Positions 15,892 to 24,947 of a stretch of DNA of 64,000 nucleotides are shown one piece after another; positions within the stretch are counted from its first letter, which is position 1; the number at the start of each line of letters is the position of its first letter. Under the pieces are notes generated by a model. That model saw only the letters and a list, made by a program, of their open reading frames with translations. It did no database searches and was not told the origin of the DNA. Location: the NCBI RefSeq assembly GCF_004342065.1, contig NZ_SLZU01000014.1, forward strand, positions 40,523 through 104,522. The letters are read 5' to 3'. Position numbers and translations under genes: made by a program. Origin of the DNA: Primorskyibacter sedentarius (GTDB lineage Bacteria; Pseudomonadota; Alphaproteobacteria; Rhodobacterales; Rhodobacteraceae).

Positions 15892-17052
15892 TCAGGCGGC
15901 GCAGCTTTGGCCTAGCCGTTCCAGCATGGTCAGACATTGCGACAGCTGGTCCAACGCCACAAATTCGTCCGGCTTGTGGGCCTGCGCAATGGACCCCGGA
16001 CCACATACAACCACCGACATTCCGAGGCTTTGAAACAGCCCCGCTTCGGTCCCGAACGGGACGACATCTGCACTGTTGGCGCCGGTCAGCTCGGCTATCA
16101 GGTGCCGTGCCGCGTTATCCTTCACCGGATGGAGGCCGACGACCTCGCCGATGGTTTCGGTCGTGATATCCGCCTCCGGCCAGATCCGGCGCATCTCGGG
16201 CAGCAATTCGGTCGCAACCAGATCTTCGAGCGCGCCTTTGATATGCCGGGCATCCGCGTCCTGAACGGGCCGCATTTCCCAGTCCAGCTCTGCCTTGCCG
16301 GGTATGACGTTATGGGCGACGCCGCCTGCGAGCCTTCCGACATTGACCGTGGTCCAGGGCGGGTTGAAACGGCTGGCCGCCGGGGCGCGGGATTTCATCT
16401 CTTCGGCCAGTTGCATCAGCCGGTTCACGTAGCGCACGGCATAGAGCACGGCGTTGACGCCAAGATCCGGGGCAGAGCCATGCCCCTCCAGCCCGGTGAA
16501 GCGGGTGGTATATTCACAGCAGCCCTTATGCCCCTCGATCACGCCCATCATCGTCGGCTCGCCCACGATTGCGACAGAGGGGCGGGCGTCACGGTCGCGC
16601 AGCGCGTCGACCAGCGACTGGGCGCCAAGACATCCGACTTCTTCGTCATGGGTGAAGGCAAAATGGATGGGACGGCGCAGATTGCGAGAGGTGAAAGACG
16701 GGGCCAGCGCCAGTGTCGCCGCGATGAACCCCTTCATGTCGCAGGCGCCGCGCCCGTAAAGGCGCGCATCCTCCTCCCACATCTGCCAGGGATCGCGGCT
16801 CCAGTCCTGATCGGTCACGGGCACCACGTCGGAATGGCCCGACAGCATGACGCCGCCGTCGATCTCTGGCCCAAGCGAGGCAAAAAGATTGCATTTGCGC
16901 CCCGTCGCGTCGTGTATCAGGTCCACCCGCGCTCCGTGGGCGTCCAGCAGGTCGGCGATATAGCCCATCATGTCGAGGTTCGGATCGGCCGAAACGGTTG
17001 GGAAGGCGATGAGGTCGCGCAGAATGTCGCGGGTCCGGTTGAGATGGGTCAT
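15892..17052 (-). CDS. M20 family deacetylase, ArgE/acetylornithine deacetylase-like
   Basis: A 386-residue zinc-dependent amidohydrolase. Metal ligands are visible in SGHSDVVPV (His, Asp), GRGACDMKGF (bridging Asp), the catalytic Glu pair in HDEEVGCLGA, Glu in VGEPTM and His in QAHKPDEF. ArgE removes the acetyl group of N-acetylornithine, but this gene overlaps the ectoine-hydrolase-like gene by four bases (ATGA). It may instead deacetylate the N-acetyl-diaminobutyrate-like product of that enzyme. In the known ectoine pathway DoeB/EutE, of the AstE/AspA family, does this step. The family call is firm; the substrate is inferred. Confidence 0.88.
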   Translation of the reverse strand: MTHLNRTRDILRDLIAFPTVSADPNLDMMGYIADLLDAHGARVDLIHDATGRKCNLFASLGPEIDGGVMLSGHSDVVPVTDQDWSRDPWQMWEEDARLYGRGACDMKGFIAATLALAPSFTSRNLRRPIHFAFTHDEEVGCLGAQSLVDALRDRDARPSVAIVGEPTMMGVIEGHKGCCEYTTRFTGLEGHGSAPDLGVNAVLYAVRYVNRLMQLAEEMKSRAPAASRFNPPWTTVNVGRLAGGVAHNVIPGKAELDWEMRPVQDADARHIKGALEDLVATELLPEMRRIWPEADITTETIGEVVGLHPVKDNAARHLIAELTGANSADVVPFGTEAGLFQSLGMSVVVCGPGSIAQAHKPDEFVALDQLSQCLTMLERLGQSCAA

Positions 17053-18260
17053 GGCTTGACGTAGAGCTTGCGCGGCCGGTTGCAGAATGTCTCTGCCGGT
17101 CCGTCCTCTCGGATCAGAATCGACTCGGTGATCTCGAGCCCCCAATCCTCCATCCAGAGCCCCGGCATGAAGTGGAAGGTCATGCCCGGTTGCAACACGG
17201 TCTGATCTTCGGCGCGCAAAGAGATCGTGCGCTCCCCCCAGTCGGGCGGGTAGCTGAGGCCGATGGGATAGCCGCAACGGGCGCTGCGCGCGATCCCTGC
17301 ACGTTCCAGTGGGGCTGCGAGCGCCGCCGCGATATCGCAGGCACGGGCGCCTGCGCGGGCCACATCCAATCCCGCCTCCAGCCCCTCGACAAGCGCCGCC
17401 TCTGCGCGCAGGATCGTATCGTCGGGTTTGCCCAGAAAGATCGTCCGGCACAGCGGCGCGTGATAGCGGCGATAGCAGCCGGAAATTTCAAAGAACGTGG
17501 CCTCACCCGTCGAAAAAGGGCGCCCATCCCATGTCAGATGCGGTGCGGCGGCATCGGTGCCAGAGGGCAGGAGCGGCACGATGGCCGGGTAGTCGCCCCA
17601 GTGCCCGTCAACGCCCTGCAGCGCATCGACATAGACCTGCGCCACGACCTCGTTCTTCGGGATGCCCGGCTCTACACGTTCCATCAGACCATCGACGATC
17701 TTTTCCGAGATCATGGCGGCACGGCGCATGAACAGGATTTCTTCGTCGGATTTTGCGCCCCGCTGCCAGTTCACCAGCGCCGTTGCATCCTTCAGCACCG
17801 CGTTCGGAAGGGCCGCCGTCAGCGCGGCATGGGCCTTGGCCGAGTAATAGTAATTCTCCATCTCGACCCCAAGCCGGGCAGTGTCCAGCCCGATATAGGC
17901 GAGCCGCTCTGCCAGATCCTGCATCGGATGGCATTCGGTGGATTGCACGAAACTGTCGGCGTAGCCCCAGACGCAGTCATCGGCCATCCAAACCGTGCGC
18001 ACGGCACCGTTGCTGTCCTGCAGCCTGCCCCACCAGATGGGATCTGCATCATGCTGAATGATGACACCCTGATGCACGTAAAAGGACCAGCCGTCATAGC
18101 CGGTCAGCCACGCCATATTCGACGGGTCGGTCACCAAAAGGGCCTCCAGCCCCGCCCGCTCCATCGCCGCCCGGGTGGCTGCCAGACGGCGACCGTATTC
18201 CTCTGCGGTGAAGGGGAGATCCTTGTGGAAGCGGTGAAAGGTCATTGCGGTGTCCATCAT
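17049..18260 (-). CDS. doeA: M24 family hydrolase, ectoine hydrolase (DoeA)-like
   Basis: A 403-residue creatinase/aminopeptidase-P-fold protein. It closely resembles remembered DoeA/EutD proteins of about 400 residues: D-P-S-N-M-x-W-L-T-G-Y-D-G-W-S-F-Y-V near residue 60, Q-S-T-E-x-H-P-M near 115, G-D-Y-P-A-I-V-P-L-L-P-S-G near 230 and G-L-W-M-E-D-W-G-L-E-I-T-E-S near the end. DoeA opens the ectoine ring to N-acetyl-diaminobutyrate. The usual ectoine genes (regulator, TRAP transporter, eutBC) are absent nearby, so a related cyclic amidine could be the real substrate. The start at 18260 has GGAAG upstream; 18245 is also possible. Confidence 0.8.
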   Translation of the reverse strand: MMDTAMTFHRFHKDLPFTAEEYGRRLAATRAAMERAGLEALLVTDPSNMAWLTGYDGWSFYVHQGVIIQHDADPIWWGRLQDSNGAVRTVWMADDCVWGYADSFVQSTECHPMQDLAERLAYIGLDTARLGVEMENYYYSAKAHAALTAALPNAVLKDATALVNWQRGAKSDEEILFMRRAAMISEKIVDGLMERVEPGIPKNEVVAQVYVDALQGVDGHWGDYPAIVPLLPSGTDAAAPHLTWDGRPFSTGEATFFEISGCYRRYHAPLCRTIFLGKPDDTILRAEAALVEGLEAGLDVARAGARACDIAAALAAPLERAGIARSARCGYPIGLSYPPDWGERTISLRAEDQTVLQPGMTFHFMPGLWMEDWGLEITESILIREDGPAETFCNRPRKLYVKP

Positions 18261-18656
18261 CAAGAGCTTCCACGAAGTCTGCCGCAGGGGGGAAGGGGCT
18301 GGGACATCCAAATGCGACATACTGGCGGTTAAATTCGCGTTCCGTGTCAAAAATTGTGCAATTGCGCGCGTAAGACGGATGCATTCGACATCGAATTGAG
18401 CATTCCGGGTCCAAAAATTGAACGATGAGGGTGATTCTCGGGGGAATTGGAGTCTGCGATCGGATTGCCGCGGCGGAAGTTTCTTCCTCCTGTGCCGCAT
18501 TTCACCGCGAAGGGCATGGTTTTTGAGTCGTTTTGCCTATGGTGGACACATGCTTAGCCACAATTGAAACCAAAGCGGTTGCAAACAAGCGCCTTAGCCG
18601 TTTTAGTTGGGACAATGAAAACGGGAAAACCCGCGGAAACACACAGGGAGCCTAGC
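18261..18656. promoter_or_regulatory. Control region between the DoeA-like gene and the ABC transporter
   Basis: This 396-bp divergent gap has no convincing gene. It contains the sequence CAAAAATTG twice in the same orientation (18348-18356 and 18412-18420, 64 bp apart). The first copy is followed by the 8-bp palindrome GCAATTGC. Such AT-rich direct repeats could bind an AsnC/Lrp or GntR-type regulator. No such regulator gene is adjacent, and I could not assign promoter boxes with confidence. Confidence 0.4.
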
Positions 18657-19760
18657 TTGGCTGATACAGCGAACAGCGAGGCGTTCGTCGAATTTGAACG
18701 CGTGCAGAAAAGCTATGACGGCGAAACGCTTGTCGTTAAAGATCTGAACCTGGCCCTGCCAAAGGGCGAATTCCTAACGATGCTTGGACCGTCTGGATCC
18801 GGCAAGACCACCTGCCTGATGATGCTGGCCGGGTTTGAGACGGCCACCCATGGCGACATCCGTCTGGACGGGGTTGCGATCAACAATATCCCGCCACACA
18901 AGCGCGGCATCGGCATGGTTTTCCAGAACTACGCGCTTTTCCCGCACATGACGGTGGCCGAGAACCTGTCCTTCCCGCTGGAAGTGCGCAAGATCGGCAA
19001 ATCCGAGCGTGAGAAGAAGGTCAAGCGCGCGCTGGAAATGGTCCAGATGGGCGAATTCGGCGGGCGGCGCCCTGCGCAGCTCTCTGGTGGCCAGCAGCAG
19101 CGGATCGCGCTCGCCCGCGCGCTGGTATTTGAGGCAGAGCTCGTCTTGATGGATGAACCGCTGGGCGCGCTGGACAAGCAGCTGCGCGAGCACATGCAGT
19201 TCGAGATCAAGCGCATCGCCGACAATCTAGGCATCACCGTTGTCTATGTGACCCACGACCAGACCGAGGCGCTGACCATGTCGGACCGCGTCGCTGTATT
19301 CAACGATGGCCGCATTCAGCAGCTGGCCCCGCCAGATGTGCTTTACGAGGCACCGGAAAACAGTTTCGTCGCGCAGTTCATCGGCGAGAACAACACGCTT
19401 GATGGCACGATCAAGGAGATAGCCAACGGTGTCGCCTTGGTAGAACTGGACGATGGCGGGCTGATCGACGCCAAGCCGGTCAATGTCTCGCAGCCGGGCG
19501 AACGGACCCGCGTATCGATCCGTCCCGAACGGGTGGAGTTCAATGTCGACCGGCTGGCAGAAGGGTCCCATACTCTGAAGGCAGAGGTGCAGGAATTCAT
19601 CTACATGGGTGATATCTTCCGAACCCGCCTGAAAGTCGCCGGGAACAACGACTTCATCATCAAGACACGAAACGCTCCTGATCAGGTTCGCCTGAAGCCG
19701 GGAGAGATCGTCGAGATTGGCTGGCAGCCAGAAGACTGCCGCGCGCTCGACGCGAACTGA
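18657..19760 (+). CDS. ABC transporter ATP-binding protein, PotA/polyamine type
   Basis: A 367-residue ATPase with Walker A GPSGSGKT near residue 44, the Q-loop in GMVFQNYALFPHM, the signature LSGGQQQR, Walker B LVLMDEP and the H-loop VTHD. A C-terminal TOBE-like regulatory domain follows residue 240. It drives the importer encoded by the next three genes. The TTG at 18657 is chosen because AGGGAG lies six bases upstream and relatives begin M-A-D-T-A; an ATG at 18615 in the same frame lacks a good site. A gap of 109 bp with a small hairpin precedes the binding-protein gene. Confidence 0.92.
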   Translation: MADTANSEAFVEFERVQKSYDGETLVVKDLNLALPKGEFLTMLGPSGSGKTTCLMMLAGFETATHGDIRLDGVAINNIPPHKRGIGMVFQNYALFPHMTVAENLSFPLEVRKIGKSEREKKVKRALEMVQMGEFGGRRPAQLSGGQQQRIALARALVFEAELVLMDEPLGALDKQLREHMQFEIKRIADNLGITVVYVTHDQTEALTMSDRVAVFNDGRIQQLAPPDVLYEAPENSFVAQFIGENNTLDGTIKEIANGVALVELDDGGLIDAKPVNVSQPGERTRVSIRPERVEFNVDRLAEGSHTLKAEVQEFIYMGDIFRTRLKVAGNNDFIIKTRNAPDQVRLKPGEIVEIGWQPEDCRALDAN

Positions 19761-19869
19761 GACTGAGAATCGCGGGGGGCGTCATGTTGACGTCTCCAGC
19801 AGGTCCGGGTCCGGCTACTGCCCGAAGCACGTGACCCCCTGTACGAATTGGGCAAACTGGGAGATTTGA

Positions 19870-20985
19870 ATGAAACTGACGAAAACCCTTCTGGCAACTT
19901 CGGCGCTGACCGTTGCTGCCGGCGCGGCTTGGGCCGAAAGCCACATGTCCAGCGAGATGACGCTTGTGTCCTGGGGCGGTGCCTATCAGGCGTCGCAGCA
20001 GAAGGCATATTCCGAGCCCTATATGGAAATGCACCCCGATGTTGCGGTTGTTTGGGACGAAAGCTCCAACGAAGCCGTGGCAAAGCTGCGCGCAATGAAC
20101 GAAGCCGGCAACGTGACCTGGGATCTGGTCGACGTTGTGGCGTCCGATGCCATCCGCCTGTGTGACGAAGGTCTGGCGATGGAGATCGATCCCGAAGAGG
20201 ACCTGGCCGCAGCGCCTGACGGCACCTCCGCCGAGGACGACTTCGGCGACTTGCTGGTCAGCGACTGCTTTATCCCGCAGATCGTTTATTCGACCACATT
20301 CGGCTATCGCACCGACATGGTGCCCGAAGGCGTAGATGCGCCCAGCCAGATCTGCGACGTGTTCGACCTGGAGACATATCCGGGCAAGCGCGCGCTGGAA
20401 AAGCGCCCCATCAACAACATGGAATGGGCTTTGCTCTGCGACGGTGTGGCCAAGGAAGACGTTTATGACGTTCTGGAAACCGACGAAGGTCAGGACCAGG
20501 CGCTGGCCAAGCTGGAAACGATCAAGGACGAAGTGATCTGGTGGTCCGCCGGGGCCGATACGCCGCAGCTTCTGGCAGATGGCGAAATCTTCATCGGCTC
20601 TACTTATAACGGTCGCCTGTTTTCGGTGATTGAAGAGCAGGATCAGCCGGTCGCCATGATGTGGGACGCGCAGGTCTTTGACCTTGACGGCTGGATTATT
20701 CCGACGGGTCTGGACGACGCCGCACTCGCCCGCGTCAAGGATTTCGTGAAGTTCGCGACCGACACGCAGCGCCTTGCCGATCAGGCCAAGTACATCTCGT
20801 ACGGTCCGGCACGTGCGTCCTCTGCACCGCTGGTCGGTCAGCACGCCGATCTGGGTATCGACATGGCGCCGCATATGCCGACCGATCCCAACAACGCGCA
20901 GAACACGTTCCTCTACAACTACGAGTTCTGGGCTGACTATCGCGACGATATCGACGCGAAGTTCCAGGCGTGGCTGGCTCAATAA
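19870..20985 (+). CDS. ABC transporter periplasmic binding protein, PotD type
   Basis: A 371-residue secreted protein with a clear Sec signal peptide (M-K-L-T-K then a hydrophobic stretch ending A-W-A at about residue 23). The mature part begins near M-T-L-V-S-W-G-G-A-Y-Q, the typical start of spermidine/putrescine-like binding proteins of the PF13416 kind. The mature protein is strongly acidic, as often seen in marine bacteria. The ligand is unknown; the neighbouring DoeA-like and deacetylase genes suggest a cationic or cyclic nitrogen compound. GGGAG precedes the ATG. Confidence 0.9.
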   Translation: MKLTKTLLATSALTVAAGAAWAESHMSSEMTLVSWGGAYQASQQKAYSEPYMEMHPDVAVVWDESSNEAVAKLRAMNEAGNVTWDLVDVVASDAIRLCDEGLAMEIDPEEDLAAAPDGTSAEDDFGDLLVSDCFIPQIVYSTTFGYRTDMVPEGVDAPSQICDVFDLETYPGKRALEKRPINNMEWALLCDGVAKEDVYDVLETDEGQDQALAKLETIKDEVIWWSAGADTPQLLADGEIFIGSTYNGRLFSVIEEQDQPVAMMWDAQVFDLDGWIIPTGLDDAALARVKDFVKFATDTQRLADQAKYISYGPARASSAPLVGQHADLGIDMAPHMPTDPNNAQNTFLYNYEFWADYRDDIDAKFQAWLAQ

Positions 20986-21073
20986 GCCGGTTTTGAAACG
21001 GGAAGGGGCCGCCTGTCGGCCTCTTCCGCGCCATTCGTTTTGACCTTTAAGAACAAAAAACAACGGGGACGAT

Positions 21074-22753
21074 ATGAGCAACGCAAGCGAAGCGCCGACA
21101 CCGGATGACGGGCTCCGACTGATGGAGAGCGCCGATACCGGTCCGGTGCTTGCTGCCGACGGCACCCCGTTGAAGCGCAGCCTGGGCCGCGCGTTGCGCA
21201 GGCAGAAGTTGCGTGCATTGATGCTGATCGCGCCCTTGCTTCTCTTTGTCCTTCTGACGTTTATCGCGCCAATCGCGGACATGTTGTTCCGTTCTGTCGA
21301 AAACCAGATTGTCAGCGATACGCTGCCTCGGACTGTCGTGGCCCTGAAAGATTGGGACAGCACTTCGGGCGAGCTGCCATCCGAGCAAATCTACGAAGCG
21401 GCCTATTACGATATTTTCATCGCCGCCGAACGGAAGCTGCACACGCGGCTTGGTTCGCGCCTGAACTATGAACTGACGGGTGCCTCGTCGCTCTTTCGTA
21501 AGTCAGGGCGCGGGCTTGATGATATCGGAGAGGTTTATCAGGACCAGTTCGAAGATCTCAACAAGGCCTGGAAGGACGGCGAAACCTGGGCGCAGGTGAT
21601 GGGATCGGATGCCTGGCTGAGTGAGGCTAACAGCTGGGGCAAGTCATCCGGAAAGCTGGCCCCTGCGTTGGAACTGCGTGACGGTATCGCGGAGCTTTTG
21701 CCCAAGACCGCAGAGAGCTACAGCAGTTTTGCAAATTTCGTCCGCGTCGATGACGGCGATAACCCGGCAAGCGAAGATCCGTGGTCTCTTGTCTACGCCG
21801 CGCTTTGGCAGGATCTGACGAGCGGCGCCGATGTCTCTGCCTATAGCGGTCCGAATGCGGACCTGCTTCAGGAGGCCGCGTCTGCCGCGCAGGATTTCGA
21901 GTCAATCTCGTTCACGGACGGTTTCGCGGAAATTGACGAGGATTGGGTGGACACGCCGATCTGGCAGACGATCAAGACCTACTCGCCGAAATACACGTCT
22001 GGTTATTTCCTGAACTCCGTCGACATGAAGAAGACCCCAGATGGTCCGGCGCTGCGCGACGAGGATCAACGGATCTACGGCCTGCTGTTCAAGCGCACGA
22101 TGTTCATGTCGCTGGTCATCACCATCAGTTGCATCATGTTGGGCTATCCCGTTGCATGGATTCTGGCCAATCTGCCTGCGCGCACCGCAAACCTTCTGAT
22201 GATCCTTGTGTTGCTGCCATTCTGGACTTCGCTTCTGGTGCGAACCTCGGCCTGGAAGGTGATGCTGCAACAGCAGGGTGTGATCAACGACGTCCTTGTC
22301 TGGCTGGGGCTGGTTGGTGACGGTGACCGGTTGGTCATGATCAACAATCAGTTCGGCACGATCGTGGCGATGACCCACATTCTGCTGCCCTTCATGATCC
22401 TGCCGCTTTATTCGGTGATGCAGACGATCCCGCAAACCTATCTGCGGGCCGCGAAATCACTGGGGGCCACCAACTGGACAGCGTTCTGGCGGGTGTATTT
22501 CCCACAGTCGGTGCCGGGCATCGGCGCGGGGTCGATCCTCGTGTTCATCCTTGCGATCGGTTACTACATCACGCCGGAGATCGTCGGTGGCACCACTGGT
22601 ACGTTCATCTCCAACCGGATCGCATATCACATCTCCTCCTCGCTCAACTGGGGGCTGGCGGCTGCGCTTGGCGCGATCCTTCTGGCGGTCGTGCTGATCC
22701 TCTACTGGGCCTATGACAAGATTGTCGGCATCGACAACGTGAAGCTGGGGTAA
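21074..22753 (+). CDS. ABC transporter permease, PotB-like with a large periplasmic insert
   Basis: A 559-residue permease, almost twice the usual length of about 290-300. The first helix is at about residues 47-70. Roughly 260 hydrophilic, acidic residues follow (about 75-335), with no membrane segments. The ordinary permease core then runs from about residue 341, including the EAA-type loop with R-A-A-K-S-L-G-A-T-N-W-T-A-F-W. By topology the insert lies in the periplasm and could help receive the binding protein or substrate. It is followed 6 bp later by the second permease gene. Confidence 0.9.
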   Translation: MSNASEAPTPDDGLRLMESADTGPVLAADGTPLKRSLGRALRRQKLRALMLIAPLLLFVLLTFIAPIADMLFRSVENQIVSDTLPRTVVALKDWDSTSGELPSEQIYEAAYYDIFIAAERKLHTRLGSRLNYELTGASSLFRKSGRGLDDIGEVYQDQFEDLNKAWKDGETWAQVMGSDAWLSEANSWGKSSGKLAPALELRDGIAELLPKTAESYSSFANFVRVDDGDNPASEDPWSLVYAALWQDLTSGADVSAYSGPNADLLQEAASAAQDFESISFTDGFAEIDEDWVDTPIWQTIKTYSPKYTSGYFLNSVDMKKTPDGPALRDEDQRIYGLLFKRTMFMSLVITISCIMLGYPVAWILANLPARTANLLMILVLLPFWTSLLVRTSAWKVMLQQQGVINDVLVWLGLVGDGDRLVMINNQFGTIVAMTHILLPFMILPLYSVMQTIPQTYLRAAKSLGATNWTAFWRVYFPQSVPGIGAGSILVFILAIGYYITPEIVGGTTGTFISNRIAYHISSSLNWGLAAALGAILLAVVLILYWAYDKIVGIDNVKLG

Positions 22754-22759
22754 GCAAAC

Positions 22760-23938
22760 ATGGTCGCACTCACACCGATTTCACGTAAACCGATCTCCTT
22801 CGTGGCGCCTGTCATGGCGGCTGCCGGGGCGTTCTTTGGCATCTTCATCGGCACGGCGAACGGATCGACTTTGCTGGGCTTCCTGATTGGAGGCGCGCTG
22901 CTGGCAGTGATCGCCGTTGCCATCATGAAGATGGATCTGCCGGAAAAGCCGGTGCGCTGGGGGCTGATCGTCGCCTTTGCGGTGTTGGGCTTTTCGCTCG
23001 GCGGCATCCCGGGCGCGGTGGTGGGGGCTGCCTTTGGCTGGTTCACCGGATGGTTCGCCTATTGGCTGTTCGAGGGACGATACCGCGCGAAAGTGGCGCC
23101 TTACCTCACATCCGGGCAGGTTTTGTGGCATTTCGCGTTCCGGGTGATCTGCGGGGCGATCTTCATATTCCTGATCACGCCAATTCTGGTGGTGATGCCT
23201 CTCAGCTTCAACGCCGAGGACTTCTTTACCTTCACGCCGGAAATGCTGCGATTTGACCCCGATGGCTACAGCCTGAAACATTACCGGGATTTCTTCACAA
23301 GCGATGCATGGCAGCAGTCGCTTTGGAATTCGGTCACGATCGCACCGATGGCGACGATCCTGTCGGTGGGGTTTGGCACGCTTGCGGCAATCGGGCTGAG
23401 CCAGCCGCATGTGCCGTTCCGCCGCGCGATCATGGCAATCCTGATCTCGCCGATGATCGTGCCGCTGATCATCTCGGCGGCCGGGATGTATTTCTTTTAT
23501 TCGCGGATCGGGCTTCAGGGCACGTATCTGGGTGTCGTGCTTGCCCATGCCGCGCTGGGAATCCCGTTTGTCATTATCACGGTGACGGCGACGCTGGTCG
23601 GCTTTGACAACTCGCTGACACGGGCGGCGGCCAATATGGGGGCCGATCCTGTCACGACGTTCTTCCGCGTGCAGATGCCGCTGATCCTGCCGGGCGTGAT
23701 CTCGGGAGGGCTTTTCGCCTTCATCACCTCTTTCGACGAGGTTGTGGTGGTCCTGTTTGTCGGTTCAGCCAGCCAGAAGACGTTGCCCTGGCAGATGTTC
23801 ATCGGTTTGAGGGAACAGATCTCGCCGACGATCCTTGCCGTGGCGACGATCCTTGTGGTGATTTCTGTCTGCCTGCTGACGGTTGTGGAGATGCTGCGGC
23901 GGCGGTCTGAACGGCTTCGTGGTATGAGCCCGGGCTGA
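22760..23938 (+). CDS. ABC transporter permease, PotC-like with extra N-terminal helices
   Basis: A 392-residue permease. The conserved core starts near residue 120, with its EAA loop at R-A-A-A-N-M-G-A-D-P-V-T-T-F-F. Before it are about 110 residues with three or four additional hydrophobic helices rich in Gly and Ala (for example G-A-F-F-G-I-F-I-G and V-V-G-A-A-F-G-W-F-T-G-W). Typical PotC proteins are about 260 residues. It is the last gene of the transporter operon and is followed by a strong terminator. Confidence 0.9.
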   Translation: MVALTPISRKPISFVAPVMAAAGAFFGIFIGTANGSTLLGFLIGGALLAVIAVAIMKMDLPEKPVRWGLIVAFAVLGFSLGGIPGAVVGAAFGWFTGWFAYWLFEGRYRAKVAPYLTSGQVLWHFAFRVICGAIFIFLITPILVVMPLSFNAEDFFTFTPEMLRFDPDGYSLKHYRDFFTSDAWQQSLWNSVTIAPMATILSVGFGTLAAIGLSQPHVPFRRAIMAILISPMIVPLIISAAGMYFFYSRIGLQGTYLGVVLAHAALGIPFVIITVTATLVGFDNSLTRAAANMGADPVTTFFRVQMPLILPGVISGGLFAFITSFDEVVVVLFVGSASQKTLPWQMFIGLREQISPTILAVATILVVISVCLLTVVEMLRRRSERLRGMSPG

Positions 23939-23967
23939 GATCCATCGACGCAGTTTGGGGAATGGAT

Positions 23968-23999
23968 AAGGGCGGGTGCCGGAAGGCCCCGCCCTTTTT
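23968..23999 (+). terminator. Intrinsic terminator of the ABC transporter operon
   Basis: AAGGGCGGG and CCCGCCCTT form a nine-base-pair stem followed by five T residues, 30 bases after the last permease stop. A second GC hairpin (GCGCCGGG/CCCGGCGC, 24026-24047) lies next to the end of the convergent ilvE gene and lacks a T-run. Confidence 0.88.
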
Positions 24000-24051
24000 C
24001 TAACCAGCCAGGAGGGATGACAGAGGCGCCGGGTCGTGGCCCGGCGCGGAG

Positions 24052-24921
24052 TCAGCTCCGCACCAGCTTCTCGTAGCTTTCAGAGATGTCGCGCGCCATC
24101 TGTCCGACTTCGAACGTGTAGTCACCGATCTGACCGACGGGGGTGACCTCGGCGGCGGTGCCGGTCAGCCAGCACTGCTCGAATCCTTCCAGCTCTTCGG
24201 GCGCGATACGGCGCTCATGCACCGTGACGTTGCGCTCCTTCAGCAGCCGGATCACCGTTTGCCGCGTGATGCCGTTGAGGAAGCAATCGGCATCAGGTGT
24301 GTGGACCTCGCCGTCCCTCACGAAGAAGATATTGGCGCCTGTGGCCTCGGCCACGTAGCCACGGTAATCCATGAACAGCGAGTCAGAGCAGCCCTTGGCC
24401 TCTGCCGCGTGTTTGGACATGGTGCAGATCATGTACAGCCCGGCCGCCTTGGCATGGACGGGAATCGTTTCGGGCGAAGGGCGTTTCCATTTCGAGATGT
24501 CGAGCTTCGCGCCCTTCATTTTGGCATCGCCATAATAGGCGCCCCATTCCCATGCCGCGACGGCCATGCGCACCGGGTTGCGCGAAGACGCGACACCCAT
24601 ATCCTCGCCAGCGCCGCGCCAGGCGACGACGCGCACATAGGCGTCATCCCAGCCATTGGCCTTGAGGACGTCATATTTCGCCTTCTCGATCTCTTCGACC
24701 GAATAGGGGATTTCCATATCCAGCAGTTTGCCCGAATTCTTCAACCGTTCGGAATGTTTGACGGATTCGAAGATCTTGCCGTTGTAGCAGCGCTCGCCCT
24801 CAAATACGGAAGACGCGTAATGCAGGCCGTGGGTCAGGATATGGACGTTTGCTGCGCGCCAATCGACCAGTTTCCCGTCCATCCAGATCTTGCCGTCACG
24901 ATCATCATATGTTGCGGCCAT
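24052..24921 (-). CDS. ilvE: Branched-chain amino acid aminotransferase
   Basis: A 289-residue class IV PLP aminotransferase that makes the last transamination in Leu, Ile and Val synthesis. Visible features are H-T-H-G-L-H-Y-A-S-S-V-F-E-G near residue 33, the PLP lysine region H-A-K-A-A-G-L-Y near 158, the E-A-T-G-A-N-I-F-F-V segment near 195 and L-N-G-I-T-R-Q-T-V. The start at 24921 has AGGAGA upstream; a longer frame exists but lacks support. It is divergent from petP, with a repeated element between them. Confidence 0.93.
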   Translation of the reverse strand: MAATYDDRDGKIWMDGKLVDWRAANVHILTHGLHYASSVFEGERCYNGKIFESVKHSERLKNSGKLLDMEIPYSVEEIEKAKYDVLKANGWDDAYVRVVAWRGAGEDMGVASSRNPVRMAVAAWEWGAYYGDAKMKGAKLDISKWKRPSPETIPVHAKAAGLYMICTMSKHAAEAKGCSDSLFMDYRGYVAEATGANIFFVRDGEVHTPDADCFLNGITRQTVIRLLKERNVTVHERRIAPEELEGFEQCWLTGTAAEVTPVGQIGDYTFEVGQMARDISESYEKLVRS

Positions 24922-24947
24922 GGCTTTCTCCTGCCAGTTTGTTTGCA

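Noticed and set aside
15892..17052. Confident annotation as biosynthetic ArgE
   Set aside because: The M20 family fits, but the four-base overlap with the DoeA-like gene argues for a catabolic partner; the substrate is left open.
19660..21363. A 567-codon minus-strand frame across the importer genes
   Set aside because: It spans three gene boundaries of a clear plus-strand operon and shows no family features.
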